From positions 124,001-188,000 of the forward strand of contig JADJIB010000005.1 in assembly GCA_016707175.1 (NCBI GenBank): a stretch of 64,000 nucleotides of DNA, given 5' to 3'. Under the pieces are notes generated by a model, which had not been told where the DNA came from, did not search any database, and worked only from the letters and a program-made list of their open reading frames with translations. Shown here piece after piece: positions 25,564 through 34,529 of this stretch. Each line of letters starts with the position of its first letter. The stretch's first letter is position 1. The position numbers were made by a program, and so were the translations under genes. The DNA comes from Candidatus Phosphoribacter hodrii (lineage in GTDB: Bacteria > Actinomycetota > Actinomycetes > Actinomycetales > Dermatophilaceae).

Positions 25564-26691
25564 TCACAGCCAACGGGTGGAGTTGAACAGGCTCCACGCA
25601 TCGTCGTCGAAGTAGGGCGAGAGCATGATCGTCGGGCCGGAGATCCGGTCGATCCGGCTGTTGACGCCGTTGAGCTGGCCCCAGTCACCGTTGTAGCCGT
25701 AGAGCCAGCCGCCACCGGACGAGCCGCGGGTCATGTCACACGGGATCTTCACCGTCTGCGACCAGAAGAACCAGGCGTCCCACTCGGGTGAGGTCGAGCC
25801 CCAGCACTGCATGAGGTTGCCGCCGTCGAACGGCCACTCGGCCGGGTAGCCGAACGCGTTCTCCCAGACACCGCTCTTGCCGCGGTTGGTCGTCAGGCCC
25901 TGGCCGCCGAAGTAGTCGACGATGTGCCAGCCCCAGTTGGTGTTCATGATCGCGACGCCCATGTCCTGGGAGAAGTCAGAGCTGTTCGTCCACGCGGTCC
26001 TCGACCACAACTGGTTCGCCGACCAGGTGCCGTACGGCCGCGGGTTGGCCAGGTCGTCGTCGTAGGCCGGCACGAAGGTCCAGTTGCTGTGCCAGGTGCC
26101 ACCGCTGCCGCCGTGCACGCAGTGACCGGCAGTCCAGACGGTGTCCTTGCCCTCGGAGTTGATGATGGTTCCGGAGCACACGTAGTTGCCGTCGGGCTTG
26201 CTGAAGAACACCTTGCCCGCGGTGTAGGCGGTCGGCACGTAGTAGGGCAGGTTCGGGTTGTAGGCCGCCGCGACGCCACCAGCCGTCGCCGCCGGGCCGA
26301 AGACCTTGCTCGACGCACCTTCAACACTGCGGACCGGACCGTCGTTGGTCACCGGCTTGCGGCCGGCCTTCTGGTCGGCGACCTGCTTCTGCACGTATGC
26401 CGTGGCGCTGGCTTCCAGCGTGGAATCCTCTTCGGCGGGCTTGGCGGCTCGCATCCGCTCGGGCGTCCAATACGCCTCGAGGGCCTGCGCGTCGGTGGCC
26501 TTCGCGCCGTGCTTGGCGACGCCGGCGGCCTTGGCCTCGGCGGAGATCGACGCCGTGGCCGACGAGACGTCGCCCCGGGCCCCAGGCTTGGCCGCCTGTG
26601 CCGACCCGGCACTACCGACGGCGAGCGTGGCCGCGGTGGCGAAGACGGCACCGAGGGCGAGCAATCGAGTTGGGAGAGTGGACTTTTTCAT
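25564..26691 (-). CDS. secreted trypsin-like serine peptidase
   Basis: A signal peptide (MKKSTLPTRLLALGAVFATA ending AQAA) is followed by a 100-residue propeptide-like region. The catalytic residues are His in TAGHCVH, Asp in SQDMGVAIM and Ser in GSSGGGWLYG. The Cys pairs (YVCSGTII/TAGHC and QCW/PCDM) fit extracellular disulfides. It is probably a chymotrypsin-fold exported peptidase. ATG 26691 has an AAGG ribosome-binding site. Confidence 0.88.
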   Translation of the reverse strand: MKKSTLPTRLLALGAVFATAATLAVGSAGSAQAAKPGARGDVSSATASISAEAKAAGVAKHGAKATDAQALEAYWTPERMRAAKPAEEDSTLEASATAYVQKQVADQKAGRKPVTNDGPVRSVEGASSKVFGPAATAGGVAAAYNPNLPYYVPTAYTAGKVFFSKPDGNYVCSGTIINSEGKDTVWTAGHCVHGGSGGTWHSNWTFVPAYDDDLANPRPYGTWSANQLWSRTAWTNSSDFSQDMGVAIMNTNWGWHIVDYFGGQGLTTNRGKSGVWENAFGYPAEWPFDGGNLMQCWGSTSPEWDAWFFWSQTVKIPCDMTRGSSGGGWLYGYNGDWGQLNGVNSRIDRISGPTIMLSPYFDDDAWSLFNSTRWL

Positions 26692-26824
26692 GATCATCCT
26701 TCGGTTGGACCCAGGCACCCCGGCACTGGGTTTCAACCGTAAGAGAGCCCGTCGCCCCCGCCCTGGATACGCCTTCAGGTCAGGATCTTCCGAACCCCAC
26801 ACCGAAGGCGGAGGTCAGCCCTCG

Positions 26825-27397
26825 TCACTCGTCGGGGACGCCGGCGACCGGGCGGCCGTCCTCGAGGTAGCGGCAGCCGCCGGTCTCCAGCACCGCAGCA
26901 ACCCGACGGCTCACGGCCGGCCGCAGTCGGGCCAGCGCCTCACTCGGAGCGAGGAAGGCGTGGTCGCTGAGCTCGGTCGACTGCAGCGTGATCGAGGCCG
27001 CCTGCTCGTCGGTGACCACCCCGCAGTCGAAGAGGAACCGCAGCCCCATGGCCCTGCGCGCCTTGGCCGGCCGAGTGTCGACGGCGGCGAGCCGCCCGGC
27101 GCTCACCCGCAGCCCCGTCTCCTCAAAGACCTCACGCTGGCAGGCCTCCCACGGCGTCTCGCCGTTGGCCTCCATGACGCCCCCGGGGATCGTCCACCCG
27201 CTCTTGTAGGTCGGTTTGAGCACGAGGATCCGCCCGCGGCTGTCGCGGATGAGCGCCCCGGAGGAGGCCGGGATCCCCGGGAGGCCGTCCCACGCGCGCA
27301 ACCCCGCGGCATACCCCTGCTCGCTGTCCTCGTATGCCGCGTCGTCGGCCGGCGCGCTCGCCGGGCCACCGGTCACGGGGACATCTCCTGCGCTCAT
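26825..27397 (-). CDS. Nudix hydrolase
   Basis: The Nudix box is intact: G-x5-E-x7-REVFEETGL, beginning at GGVMEANGETPWEACQ. The protein has 190 residues with the usual ADP-ribose/nucleoside-diphosphate fold (TYKSGWTIPGGVMEANGE). The substrate cannot be read from sequence. ATG 27397 is 64 bases upstream of the divergent ferritin gene. Confidence 0.9.
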   Translation of the reverse strand: MSAGDVPVTGGPASAPADDAAYEDSEQGYAAGLRAWDGLPGIPASSGALIRDSRGRILVLKPTYKSGWTIPGGVMEANGETPWEACQREVFEETGLRVSAGRLAAVDTRPAKARRAMGLRFLFDCGVVTDEQAASITLQSTELSDHAFLAPSEALARLRPAVSRRVAAVLETGGCRYLEDGRPVAGVPDE

Positions 27398-27461
27398 GCG
27401 CCCACTCTAGGCAGGCGGGCGAGGGGGATGCCGAACGGCGGTGCGCCGCTACAGTGGCCCG

Positions 27462-27989
27462 GTGACCACGCCTCGCTTCGCGGCCGCCCTCAACGCCCAG
27501 ATCGGCAACGAGTTCGCCGCCCACCTGCAGTACGTCGCAATCGCCGTGCACTTCGACGCGCTGACGATGCCCCAGATGGCGTCGTTCTTCTACGTGCATG
27601 CCCGCGAGGAGCGCGACCACGCGATGATGATGGTCCGCTACCTGCTCGACACCGAGGCCGAGGTGACGATCCCCGGTAGCGAGGCCCCCATCACGCGCTT
27701 CGACGGGGTGGTGGAGCCCATCGAGTTGTCCCTGAGCCAGGAGCGCACGGTCACCGAGCAGGTCTACGCGCTGACGCGGATCGCCCGCGAGGAGAACGAC
27801 TACGGCGCAGAGCAGTTCATGCAGTGGTTCATCAAGGAGCAGGTCGAGGAGGTGGCGAAGATGTCGTCGCTGCTGACGGTGGCCAAGCGCAACACCGACT
27901 CCATCGCCGACCTGGAGGCCTATGTCGCCGGGCAGCAGGCCAACGGGGGCGGCGTCGACCCGACCGCGCCGTCGATCGCCGACGCCTGA
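27462..27989 (+). CDS. ferritin
   Basis: This 175-residue four-helix protein has ferroxidase ligands in IGNEFAAHLQYV, REERDHAMMMV and REENDYGAEQFMQWFIKEQ. It stores iron in the cytoplasm and limits Fenton chemistry. The family has 170-180 residues, so GTG 27462 (VTTPRFAA) fits better than the GTG at 27441. It is convergent with the response regulator that follows. Confidence 0.93.
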   Translation: MTTPRFAAALNAQIGNEFAAHLQYVAIAVHFDALTMPQMASFFYVHAREERDHAMMMVRYLLDTEAEVTIPGSEAPITRFDGVVEPIELSLSQERTVTEQVYALTRIAREENDYGAEQFMQWFIKEQVEEVAKMSSLLTVAKRNTDSIADLEAYVAGQQANGGGVDPTAPSIADA

Positions 27990-28022
27990 TCGGGCCTGGT
28001 GGGTCACACTCCGCGAACCCGG

Positions 28023-28676
28023 TCACCGCTGGATGAGCCCGAGTTCAAGGCCACGCAGGACGGCTCGGGTCCGGTCACGGACGCCCAACTTGAGCAGGAC
28101 CGCCGACACGTGGTTCTTGATGGTGCCCTCGGCGAGGAACATCGCCGCCGCGATCTCCCGGTTGGAGTAACCCCCCGACAGCAGCCGCAGCACCTCGGTC
28201 TCACGCGCAGTGAGCGGCTCCGGCGCGAGACCGACCGGGTCCACGTCAGCCGACGTTCCCGCGAGTTGACGCACGAGCGCCTCGGTGACCGACGGCTGGA
28301 TGATTGTGCCCCCGCCGGCGAGCGTCGTGATGGCGTCGACGAGTTGATCGAGGCTGACGTCCTTGAGCAGGTATCCGCGAGCGCCGGCGCGCATCGCCGC
28401 GATCAGGGCCTCGTCGTCGGGGAAGGTCGTCAGGACGAGGACCGGGGTGCGATCACCCGCGGCGGCGAGGGCCTGCAGGACGCCCAGGCCGTCGAGGATC
28501 GGCATCCGTAGGTCGAGCAGCACGACGTCCGGGCGCAGCGCCGCGACGACCTCCAGGCCTTCGGCACCATCACTGGCCTGACCGATCACCTCGACCTCGC
28601 CGGAGAGTCGGAGCAGCCCGACGATCCCCTGGCGGACGAGGGTCTGATCATCGATGACGACGACGCGGACCGTCAT
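28023..28676 (-). CDS. LuxR-type response regulator
   Basis: A receiver domain (VVVIDD at the acidic pocket, phospho-acceptor Asp55 in LLDLRM) is followed by a LuxR helix-turn-helix (LTARETEVLRLLSGGYSNRE). The receiver has 120 residues, the normal NarL type. ATG 28676 overlaps the kinase stop by 4 bp, so the pair is translationally coupled. Together they form a two-component system divergent from an ABC exporter. Confidence 0.93.
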   Translation of the reverse strand: MTVRVVVIDDQTLVRQGIVGLLRLSGEVEVIGQASDGAEGLEVVAALRPDVVLLDLRMPILDGLGVLQALAAAGDRTPVLVLTTFPDDEALIAAMRAGARGYLLKDVSLDQLVDAITTLAGGGTIIQPSVTEALVRQLAGTSADVDPVGLAPEPLTARETEVLRLLSGGYSNREIAAAMFLAEGTIKNHVSAVLLKLGVRDRTRAVLRGLELGLIQR

Positions 28677-29905
28677 GTCGCAGCCACCCGGCCCACCGGC
28701 ACCGACGCCTGGAGGGTGAACCCTTGGCCGGGACGCGCGGTCCACGCCACCGAGCCTCCCAGTGCCTCGAAGCGTTCCACCATCCCGGTCAGGCCGTGCC
28801 CCATGACCACGTCCGCTCCGTCACCCCCGGACCCTTGGCCGTCATCTCGCGCGGTCACGCTGACCACTCCGTCGAGCTCCTCGACAGCGATCCACACCGA
28901 GGTGGCGCCACTGTGGCGCACGGCGTTGGTGACGATCTCCTGGATGCAGCGCCGCACGACGTCGGCCTCGGCGGCACCCAGCGGCGGCAGGTCGTCAGCA
29001 ACGTCGACATCCACGACCGGGCTCGGCACCGAGTGCCCGATCGTGCGCAACTCTTCCGCGAACTCCGGCCCGGCACTGGGTGTTTCGCGCAGCTGACTGA
29101 CCACCTCGCGAACGTCACGGAGCAGGTCGGAGGCGACGGCGCGGCATACCTCGAGGTCGTCCTTGGCCGGCCCGGTGGCGGTCCGGGAGGCGACCTGGAG
29201 GTTGACCGACAGGGCCGTGAGTTGGTGGCCAACGACGTCGTGCAGGTCGCGGGCGATCCGCAGCCGCTCCTGCGTGCGACTGGTCGTCGCCAACTGCGTC
29301 TGCGCGGCCCGCAGCGCCGCGTTGGCCGCCTCGGCCTCCCCGCGAGCCCGGTCGGCCTCGTTCCGCGCGGCCTCGGTGGCCCGCACCGACACGACCATGA
29401 GCAGCGCGAAGAGTTGGAAGGCGAAGAACGCGACCCCGGTCGACACGGCATACGCCATCCCGCCGTCGCTGAACGTGGTCCACAACAGAGCGACCACGGC
29501 CAGCGTCTGGACGAGGACGATGCCGACCACGACACGCACCGACACCAGGTTGGCCAGGAGGATCGCCGTCATCACCAACGAGATCGAGGTGAACCCGCTC
29601 GAGGAGGAGAGCGCGACGACGGCAACTCCCAGCGGGGTCACCACGCCGAGTGCGATGGCCCGCTCCCGCCTGGGCCAATGACCCTTCGGCGCCACCACGA
29701 CACACCAGAGGTATGCCGCGCCGTAACCGAGGTAGGCCAGCCACCACCAGTTCGACGCCCGGTCCGAGAGCCCGATGAGCTCGACGACGCCGATCGACAG
29801 CCAGGCCATCCCGGCGGTGGCGATCCCCAACGGTTCGAGGTGGCGTTCCTGCATGACGTCGAGCGTAGGGCGGGCGACCCCGTCGGCACCCGTGCCAGTC
29901 GTCAT
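28673..29905 (-). CDS. histidine kinase (HisKA_3 type)
   Basis: About five membrane helices lie in residues 30-175, then a HisKA_3 dimerisation domain with phospho-acceptor His222 in RDLHDVVGHQ and a HATPase with ARDDGQGSG and GHGLTGM. The start at 29905 is 62 bases from the ABC transporter start at 29968. Kinases of this DesK-like type paired with an ABC-2 exporter often sense lipids or antibiotics; the signal here is unknown. Confidence 0.9.
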   Translation of the reverse strand: MTTGTGADGVARPTLDVMQERHLEPLGIATAGMAWLSIGVVELIGLSDRASNWWWLAYLGYGAAYLWCVVVAPKGHWPRRERAIALGVVTPLGVAVVALSSSSGFTSISLVMTAILLANLVSVRVVVGIVLVQTLAVVALLWTTFSDGGMAYAVSTGVAFFAFQLFALLMVVSVRATEAARNEADRARGEAEAANAALRAAQTQLATTSRTQERLRIARDLHDVVGHQLTALSVNLQVASRTATGPAKDDLEVCRAVASDLLRDVREVVSQLRETPSAGPEFAEELRTIGHSVPSPVVDVDVADDLPPLGAAEADVVRRCIQEIVTNAVRHSGATSVWIAVEELDGVVSVTARDDGQGSGGDGADVVMGHGLTGMVERFEALGGSVAWTARPGQGFTLQASVPVGRVAAT

Positions 29906-29967
29906 GGGTGCCGGTCATGACGACCGGCACTGACACAGGGGTATGCCGCCCAACTACCGTCGACGAC

Positions 29968-30969
29968 ATGACCTCCACACCCGCCTCCGGCTCAACGACC
30001 ACGCCTGCCGTGATCCGTGCCAGCGGCCTCACCAAACGCTACGGCGACCTCGTGGCCGTCGATGCCCTCGACTTGGTCATCGCGCCCGGCGACATCGTGG
30101 CGATCCTCGGCCCCAACGGCGCAGGCAAGTCGACGACCATCGAGATGCTGCTCGGCCTGCGCACCCCCACGGCCGGGGAGGTCCGTGTCTTCGGCGACGC
30201 CCCCAACGCGAAGGCCACTCGGGCTCGGGTCGGCGCGATGCTCCAAGAGAGCAGCGCCCCCGAAAGCCTCACCGTGGCCGAGGCGGTCGATCTGGTGCGG
30301 CACTACTACCCGTTCGCCCTGAGCCTGGACGACATCCTCGACCGCGCCGACCTGTCGGAGAAGCGCGGGAACCGGATCGCGCAACTCTCCGGAGGCCAGC
30401 AGCAACGCCTCAACTTCGCCTTGGCCATCGCCGGCGACCCCGACCTGCTCTTCCTCGACGAGCCGACCGCAGCACTGGACGTCGAGGCGCGACACCTGTT
30501 CTGGGAGCAGGTGCGGGGCTTGGCTGCGCACGGCAAGACGATCCTCTTCTCCACCCACAACCTTGCCGAGGCCGATGCCCTCGCCGACCGGGTGATCCTC
30601 ATCAACCGCGGCCGAGTCATCGCCGACGGCACGCCCGAGCAGATCAAGGCCACGGTCGCGACGCGAACCGTCCGACTCGTCACCGACGTCGGCGTCGCGG
30701 CGTTGGCCGCCTTCCCCGGCGTCCGCGGGGTCGAGGTCGCTCCGGGCGAGTCCGTGGGTGCCACGCACCCGACCCTGGTCGTGCAGACCGCCACGCCTGA
30801 GGACCTGCTGGCTCGACTCTTCGCCGGTGGCCACCTGGTGTCGCAGTTGACCGTCACCGACACCGACCTCGAGACGGCCTTCATCCACCTCGTCGGTGCC
30901 ACCACCCAGACCGCACCGACCGCCACCCCCGACACCACCCCCGAGCACGTCATGGAGTCCGCATCATGA
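29968..30969 (+). CDS. ABC transporter ATP-binding protein
   Basis: Walker A GPNGAGKST, signature LSGGQQQR, Walker B LLFLDEPTA and a switch His in FSTHNLAEAD are all present. The layout is of the drug/lantibiotic exporter subfamily, with a C-terminal extra domain ending ETAFIHLVG. ATG 29968 is chosen because the longer frame runs back across the kinase start. The permease overlaps its stop by 4 bp. Confidence 0.93.
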   Translation: MTSTPASGSTTTPAVIRASGLTKRYGDLVAVDALDLVIAPGDIVAILGPNGAGKSTTIEMLLGLRTPTAGEVRVFGDAPNAKATRARVGAMLQESSAPESLTVAEAVDLVRHYYPFALSLDDILDRADLSEKRGNRIAQLSGGQQQRLNFALAIAGDPDLLFLDEPTAALDVEARHLFWEQVRGLAAHGKTILFSTHNLAEADALADRVILINRGRVIADGTPEQIKATVATRTVRLVTDVGVAALAAFPGVRGVEVAPGESVGATHPTLVVQTATPEDLLARLFAGGHLVSQLTVTDTDLETAFIHLVGATTQTAPTATPDTTPEHVMESAS

Positions 30970-31856
30970 GCACCGCCGGCCGCACGGCATACCCCGCCGA
31001 CTCGTCGACCACGGACAGCGGTGACCGCACCCCCCGACGGCTGAGCCCCGAAGCATCCCGTATGCCGGGTGCCCTCGGCACGTTGGCCGCGCAGCTGCGC
31101 GCCGAACTCCTTTCCAGCTCAAGGGTTCCCGAGTACGTCGTCGGGGTGGTCGCCGTGCCGATCATCCTCTTCACAATGTTCGGGCTGCCCAACGCGGGGG
31201 TAAAACTCCCCGGCGGGACCGATGTCGGGGCGATGATGTTCGCCTCGATGTCTGCCTATGGCGTCGTCAGCCTGGCGATCTTCACCTTCGGGGTGGGCGT
31301 TGCGGACGAGCGCGGCAAGGGCTGGCTGCGGCGGATGCGCGCGACGCCGATGCCGTTCTGGGCCTATTTCGTCGCCAAGGTCGTCGGCTCGCTGGCGTTC
31401 TGCGGGCTCATCCTGCTCGGGACCTGGGCGGTGGCTGCGCTGGGCGGCAAGGTGCCGTTCGACGGCGTGCGGCTCGCTCAGACGGTGCTCATCCTGCTGG
31501 CCGGGACGGTGGCGTTCTCGACCATGGGTTTCTCGCTGGCCTATTGGTTCCGCCCCAAGGCGGCGTCAGCGATCGGCAATCTCGTCTTCCTGCCACTGTC
31601 GTTCCTCTCCGGCTTCTTCTTCCCCCTCGACCAACTCCCCGACGTACTGGCCAAGGTGGCGCCCTATCTGCCGACCTACCACTTCGGGCAACTCGTCTGG
31701 TCGGCGATCGCCCCGGCGCAGGACGTCATCGCCTTCGGCGCCCATCCTGAAGGCAGTGCCTGGGTGCACGTCGGCTGGGTCCTCGCGTCGTTCGTCGGGT
31801 TCGGCCTGCTGGCTCGCGCCGGCTACCGCCGCGAGTTGTCCCGCGCCGCCCAGTAG
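30966..31856 (+). CDS. ABC-2 type permease
   Basis: This 296-residue protein has six predicted membrane helices (YVVGVVAVPIILFTMF, ASMSAYGVVSLAIFTFGVGV and others) and the ABC-2 pattern (RRMRATPMPFWAY, FLPLSFLSGFFFPLDQLP). It is an exporter membrane subunit, translationally coupled with the ATPase before it. The N-terminal 40 residues are a Ser/Thr/Pro-rich cytoplasmic tail. Substrate unknown. Confidence 0.92.
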   Translation: MSTAGRTAYPADSSTTDSGDRTPRRLSPEASRMPGALGTLAAQLRAELLSSSRVPEYVVGVVAVPIILFTMFGLPNAGVKLPGGTDVGAMMFASMSAYGVVSLAIFTFGVGVADERGKGWLRRMRATPMPFWAYFVAKVVGSLAFCGLILLGTWAVAALGGKVPFDGVRLAQTVLILLAGTVAFSTMGFSLAYWFRPKAASAIGNLVFLPLSFLSGFFFPLDQLPDVLAKVAPYLPTYHFGQLVWSAIAPAQDVIAFGAHPEGSAWVHVGWVLASFVGFGLLARAGYRRELSRAAQ

Positions 31857-31933
31857 TGCGGCGGGCAGCAAGCGCCGGGGCAGCAGCGCGGCGGGCGGCA
31901 CTGTGCGAGCGCCGTCCGTGGCAGGCTGAAGGC

Positions 31934-32494
31934 ATGACCGAGACCCCCGCCGCAGCCGCTCCTGTCGGTGACGACCTCTCCCTGTCGCACGCCCTGCTCA
32001 TCGACGCCTTCGGTCGGGTCGCCGAGGGCGTCCCCGCCCTCCTCGACGGCCTCGGCGGCGAAGAGATCCTGTGGCGGCCCGACGAGGACTCCAACTCCAT
32101 CGGCTGGCTCGTCTGGCACCTCGCCCGAGTGCAGGATGACCACCTCGCGGGAGTGGCCGGGCGCGAACAGATCTGGACGACAGCCGGTTTCGCCAAGCGC
32201 TTCGACCTCCCGTATGCCGCCCGCTCAATCGGGTACGGCCAGTCCAGCCAGGAGGTCGCGGCCTTCTCGGTCGCCGACGGGAGCCTGCTCGCGGCATACC
32301 ATGCGGCGGTCCACGCCGAGACGGTGGAGATCGTGCAGGGTTTGACCGCAGCCGACTTCGCGCGGATCGTCGACCGGCGCTGGGACCCGCCGGTCACCGC
32401 GGCCGTGCGCCTGGTGTCGGTCGTCAACGACATCACCCAGCACGCCGGACAGGCCGCCTACTTGAGGGGTCTGGTCGAACGTCGCCGCGCGTGA
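31934..32494 (+). CDS. DinB-family (DUF664/mycothiol-transferase-type) protein
   Basis: This 186-residue four-helix protein has the DinB pattern: the first helix starts LSLSHALLIDAFGRVAEGVP, with NSIGWLVWHLARVQDDHLAG holding two likely metal-binding residues (His and His/Asp) and NDITQHAGQAAYLRG the third His. Actinobacterial members of this subgroup act as mycothiol-dependent transferases or isomerases. ATG 31934 is chosen over the longer frame from 31856. Confidence 0.85.
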   Translation: MTETPAAAAPVGDDLSLSHALLIDAFGRVAEGVPALLDGLGGEEILWRPDEDSNSIGWLVWHLARVQDDHLAGVAGREQIWTTAGFAKRFDLPYAARSIGYGQSSQEVAAFSVADGSLLAAYHAAVHAETVEIVQGLTAADFARIVDRRWDPPVTAAVRLVSVVNDITQHAGQAAYLRGLVERRRA

Positions 32495-32574
32495 GCGCGG
32501 GCGGGGACGTCGCGGGGGTATGCCGTTCGCCTCAGGACTACGCGAGGGGCGGCAAGGACTCCTAGGCTGCCTAG

Positions 32575-33870
32575 GTGCTCACCGCGTTCGCCGTCCTGCT
32601 GTGTCTGTCGGCACTCCTCGCCTGGGCCAACGAACGTTGGGTTCACCTGCCCAGCACGGTGGCCGTCACCCTCGCGGGAGCCGCCTCATCGATCGTGCTC
32701 ATCCTGCTCGACACGCAAGGCTGGACCTTCGGGCTGAAGCAGCAGGCGATCGAGCTCTGGCAGGCGCTGGACTTCACCGCTTTCGTCCTCAACGGCATCC
32801 TCAGCCTGATGCTCTTCGCGGGAGCGATGAGCCTGGACGCCACACTGATGATGCGCCTGCGGGCCGGCATCCTCACCTTCGCCGGGGTGAGCACCGCGAT
32901 CAGCACCGTGCTCATCGGCTTCGGCGCGTGGGGCGTCTTCCACCTGGTCGGGCTCGACATCCCGCTCATCTGGTCGCTGCTCTTCGGTGCGCTGTTGTCG
33001 CCGACCGACCCCGTGGCCGTGCTCGACATGCTCAAGCGCGCCAAGGTGCCCAAGAAGATCGAGACCCTCATCGCCGGGGAGAGCCTCTTCAACGACGGCG
33101 TCGGCGTCGTCTTCTTCATCGTCATTGCCTCCGCCGCGGGGGTCGGTGGCGGCCACACCGAGCCCAGTCTCACGGGAGCGTTGGTCGTCTTCGTCCAAGA
33201 AGCGTTGGGCGGCATCGCCTTCGGCGCCCTGATCGGCTGGATCACCTATCGGCTGTGTCGCTCGATCGAGGCGGCGTCGGTCGAGATCCTGCTGACCCTG
33301 GCTTCGGTCGTCGGCGGCTATGTCCTCGCCGCGAGCCTCGGCCTGAGCGGACCCCTGGCGATGGTCGTCGCCGGCCTGGTGATGTCGGCCGGCAAAGAGC
33401 GAGCGTTCGGAGAGCACACCCGGGAACGGATCGAAGGCTTCTGGGAGACCCTCGACGAGGTCCTCAACATCCTGTTGTTCGCGTTCATCGGTCTCGACGT
33501 GCTGCTCACGCCTACCGCCGTCGGCGAAGTGCTCGCCGGGCTCCTCATGATCGTCGTGGCCCTCGTCGCGCGATTTGTCAGTGTCGCGCTGCCGATGACC
33601 CTGGTCCGCCGCCGGGACGGCTACGGGCCGTGGACGATTCGGGTGCTCACGTGGGGAGGCCTGCGAGGCGGCATCGCGATCAGCCTCGCCCTCGGGCTCC
33701 CGGCCAGCCCCTACCGGTCCGCTCTGGTCACCGCCACCTACGTCGTCGTCCTCTTCACGATCGCCGTCCAGGGCCTGACCGTCATGCCGATCGTCCGTCG
33801 CGCCGCGGCGGCCGAGGCGGCGGCCGAGGCGGCGGCGGGCGAGACTGAGAATCGCGCTGCTCGTCCGTGA
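32575..33870 (+). CDS. NhaP-type Na+/H+ antiporter (CPA1)
   Basis: This 431-residue membrane protein has 11-12 helices and the CPA1 signatures: LSPTDPVAVLDMLKRAKVPK (with the ion-binding Asp) and AGESLFNDGVGVVFFIVIA. It lacks a long cytoplasmic C-terminal domain. The role would be Na+ or K+ extrusion in exchange for protons. The GTG start at 32575 gives the family's N-terminus. Confidence 0.92.
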   Translation: MLTAFAVLLCLSALLAWANERWVHLPSTVAVTLAGAASSIVLILLDTQGWTFGLKQQAIELWQALDFTAFVLNGILSLMLFAGAMSLDATLMMRLRAGILTFAGVSTAISTVLIGFGAWGVFHLVGLDIPLIWSLLFGALLSPTDPVAVLDMLKRAKVPKKIETLIAGESLFNDGVGVVFFIVIASAAGVGGGHTEPSLTGALVVFVQEALGGIAFGALIGWITYRLCRSIEAASVEILLTLASVVGGYVLAASLGLSGPLAMVVAGLVMSAGKERAFGEHTRERIEGFWETLDEVLNILLFAFIGLDVLLTPTAVGEVLAGLLMIVVALVARFVSVALPMTLVRRRDGYGPWTIRVLTWGGLRGGIAISLALGLPASPYRSALVTATYVVVLFTIAVQGLTVMPIVRRAAAAEAAAEAAAGETENRAARP

Positions 33871-33977
33871 CGTCAGGCTGAGGCACGTCGTTTTCGCGGG
33901 TGACCACGATCGGCGTCGACTCGTGGAACCGAATGCACCGGCATACCATCGAAGAAGACGGTCGGGACAGGAGGGCC

Positions 33978-34499
33978 ATGCTGACCGTATTCCTCGCCAT
34001 CGGCGCCGTTGGTTTGGCGCTGCTCGTGATTTCGCTGGTCGTCGGCGAGATTCACGGCGGCCTTTTCGAGTGGATCGACAACGACCTTTTCTCCGGCGCC
34101 GCGGTGTCGGCCTTCCTGTCCGCGCTCGGTTTCGTCGGCGCGCTCGTCGAAAGCACCTCGGGCAACACCACCGTCGCGACTCTCGCGGGCACGGGGGCCG
34201 GCGTGGGCATGGCGTATGCCGCCCGCGGTCTCACGCGCTCGCTGCAGTCCGGCGAGGGAGACACCACGGTGCGTTCCGGCGACCTCGTCGGCCACCGAGG
34301 TCATGTCGTCGAGGCGATTCCCCGCGATGGCATGGGCATGGTCAGCGTGAGCGTCGCTGGGCACCTCACCCGGCTCAACGCCCGCTGCGAACAGCCGCTC
34401 TCCGCGGGAACCGGAATCGAGGTCACCTCCGTCCTATCCCCGACGGCAGTGACGGTTCGACCCATTGTCGTCACCCCTCAGGATCGCGCGCTCGACTGA
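33978..34499 (+). CDS. NfeD-family membrane protein (YuaF-like)
   Basis: Two or three hydrophobic helices (residues 1-95, MLTVFLAIGAVGLALLVIS and a Gly-rich AGTGAGVGMAYAARG) precede an OB-fold domain (SGDLVGHRGHVVEAIP to EVTSVLSPTAVTVRP). NfeD proteins partner flotillins or other SPFH proteins in membrane microdomains. A strong AGGAGG ribosome-binding site precedes ATG 33978. The flotillin gene follows after 30 bases. Confidence 0.87.
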   Translation: MLTVFLAIGAVGLALLVISLVVGEIHGGLFEWIDNDLFSGAAVSAFLSALGFVGALVESTSGNTTVATLAGTGAGVGMAYAARGLTRSLQSGEGDTTVRSGDLVGHRGHVVEAIPRDGMGMVSVSVAGHLTRLNARCEQPLSAGTGIEVTSVLSPTAVTVRPIVVTPQDRALD

Positions 34500-34529
34500 G
34501 CGCGCATAGCCGCCGGAAAGGCGCGAACA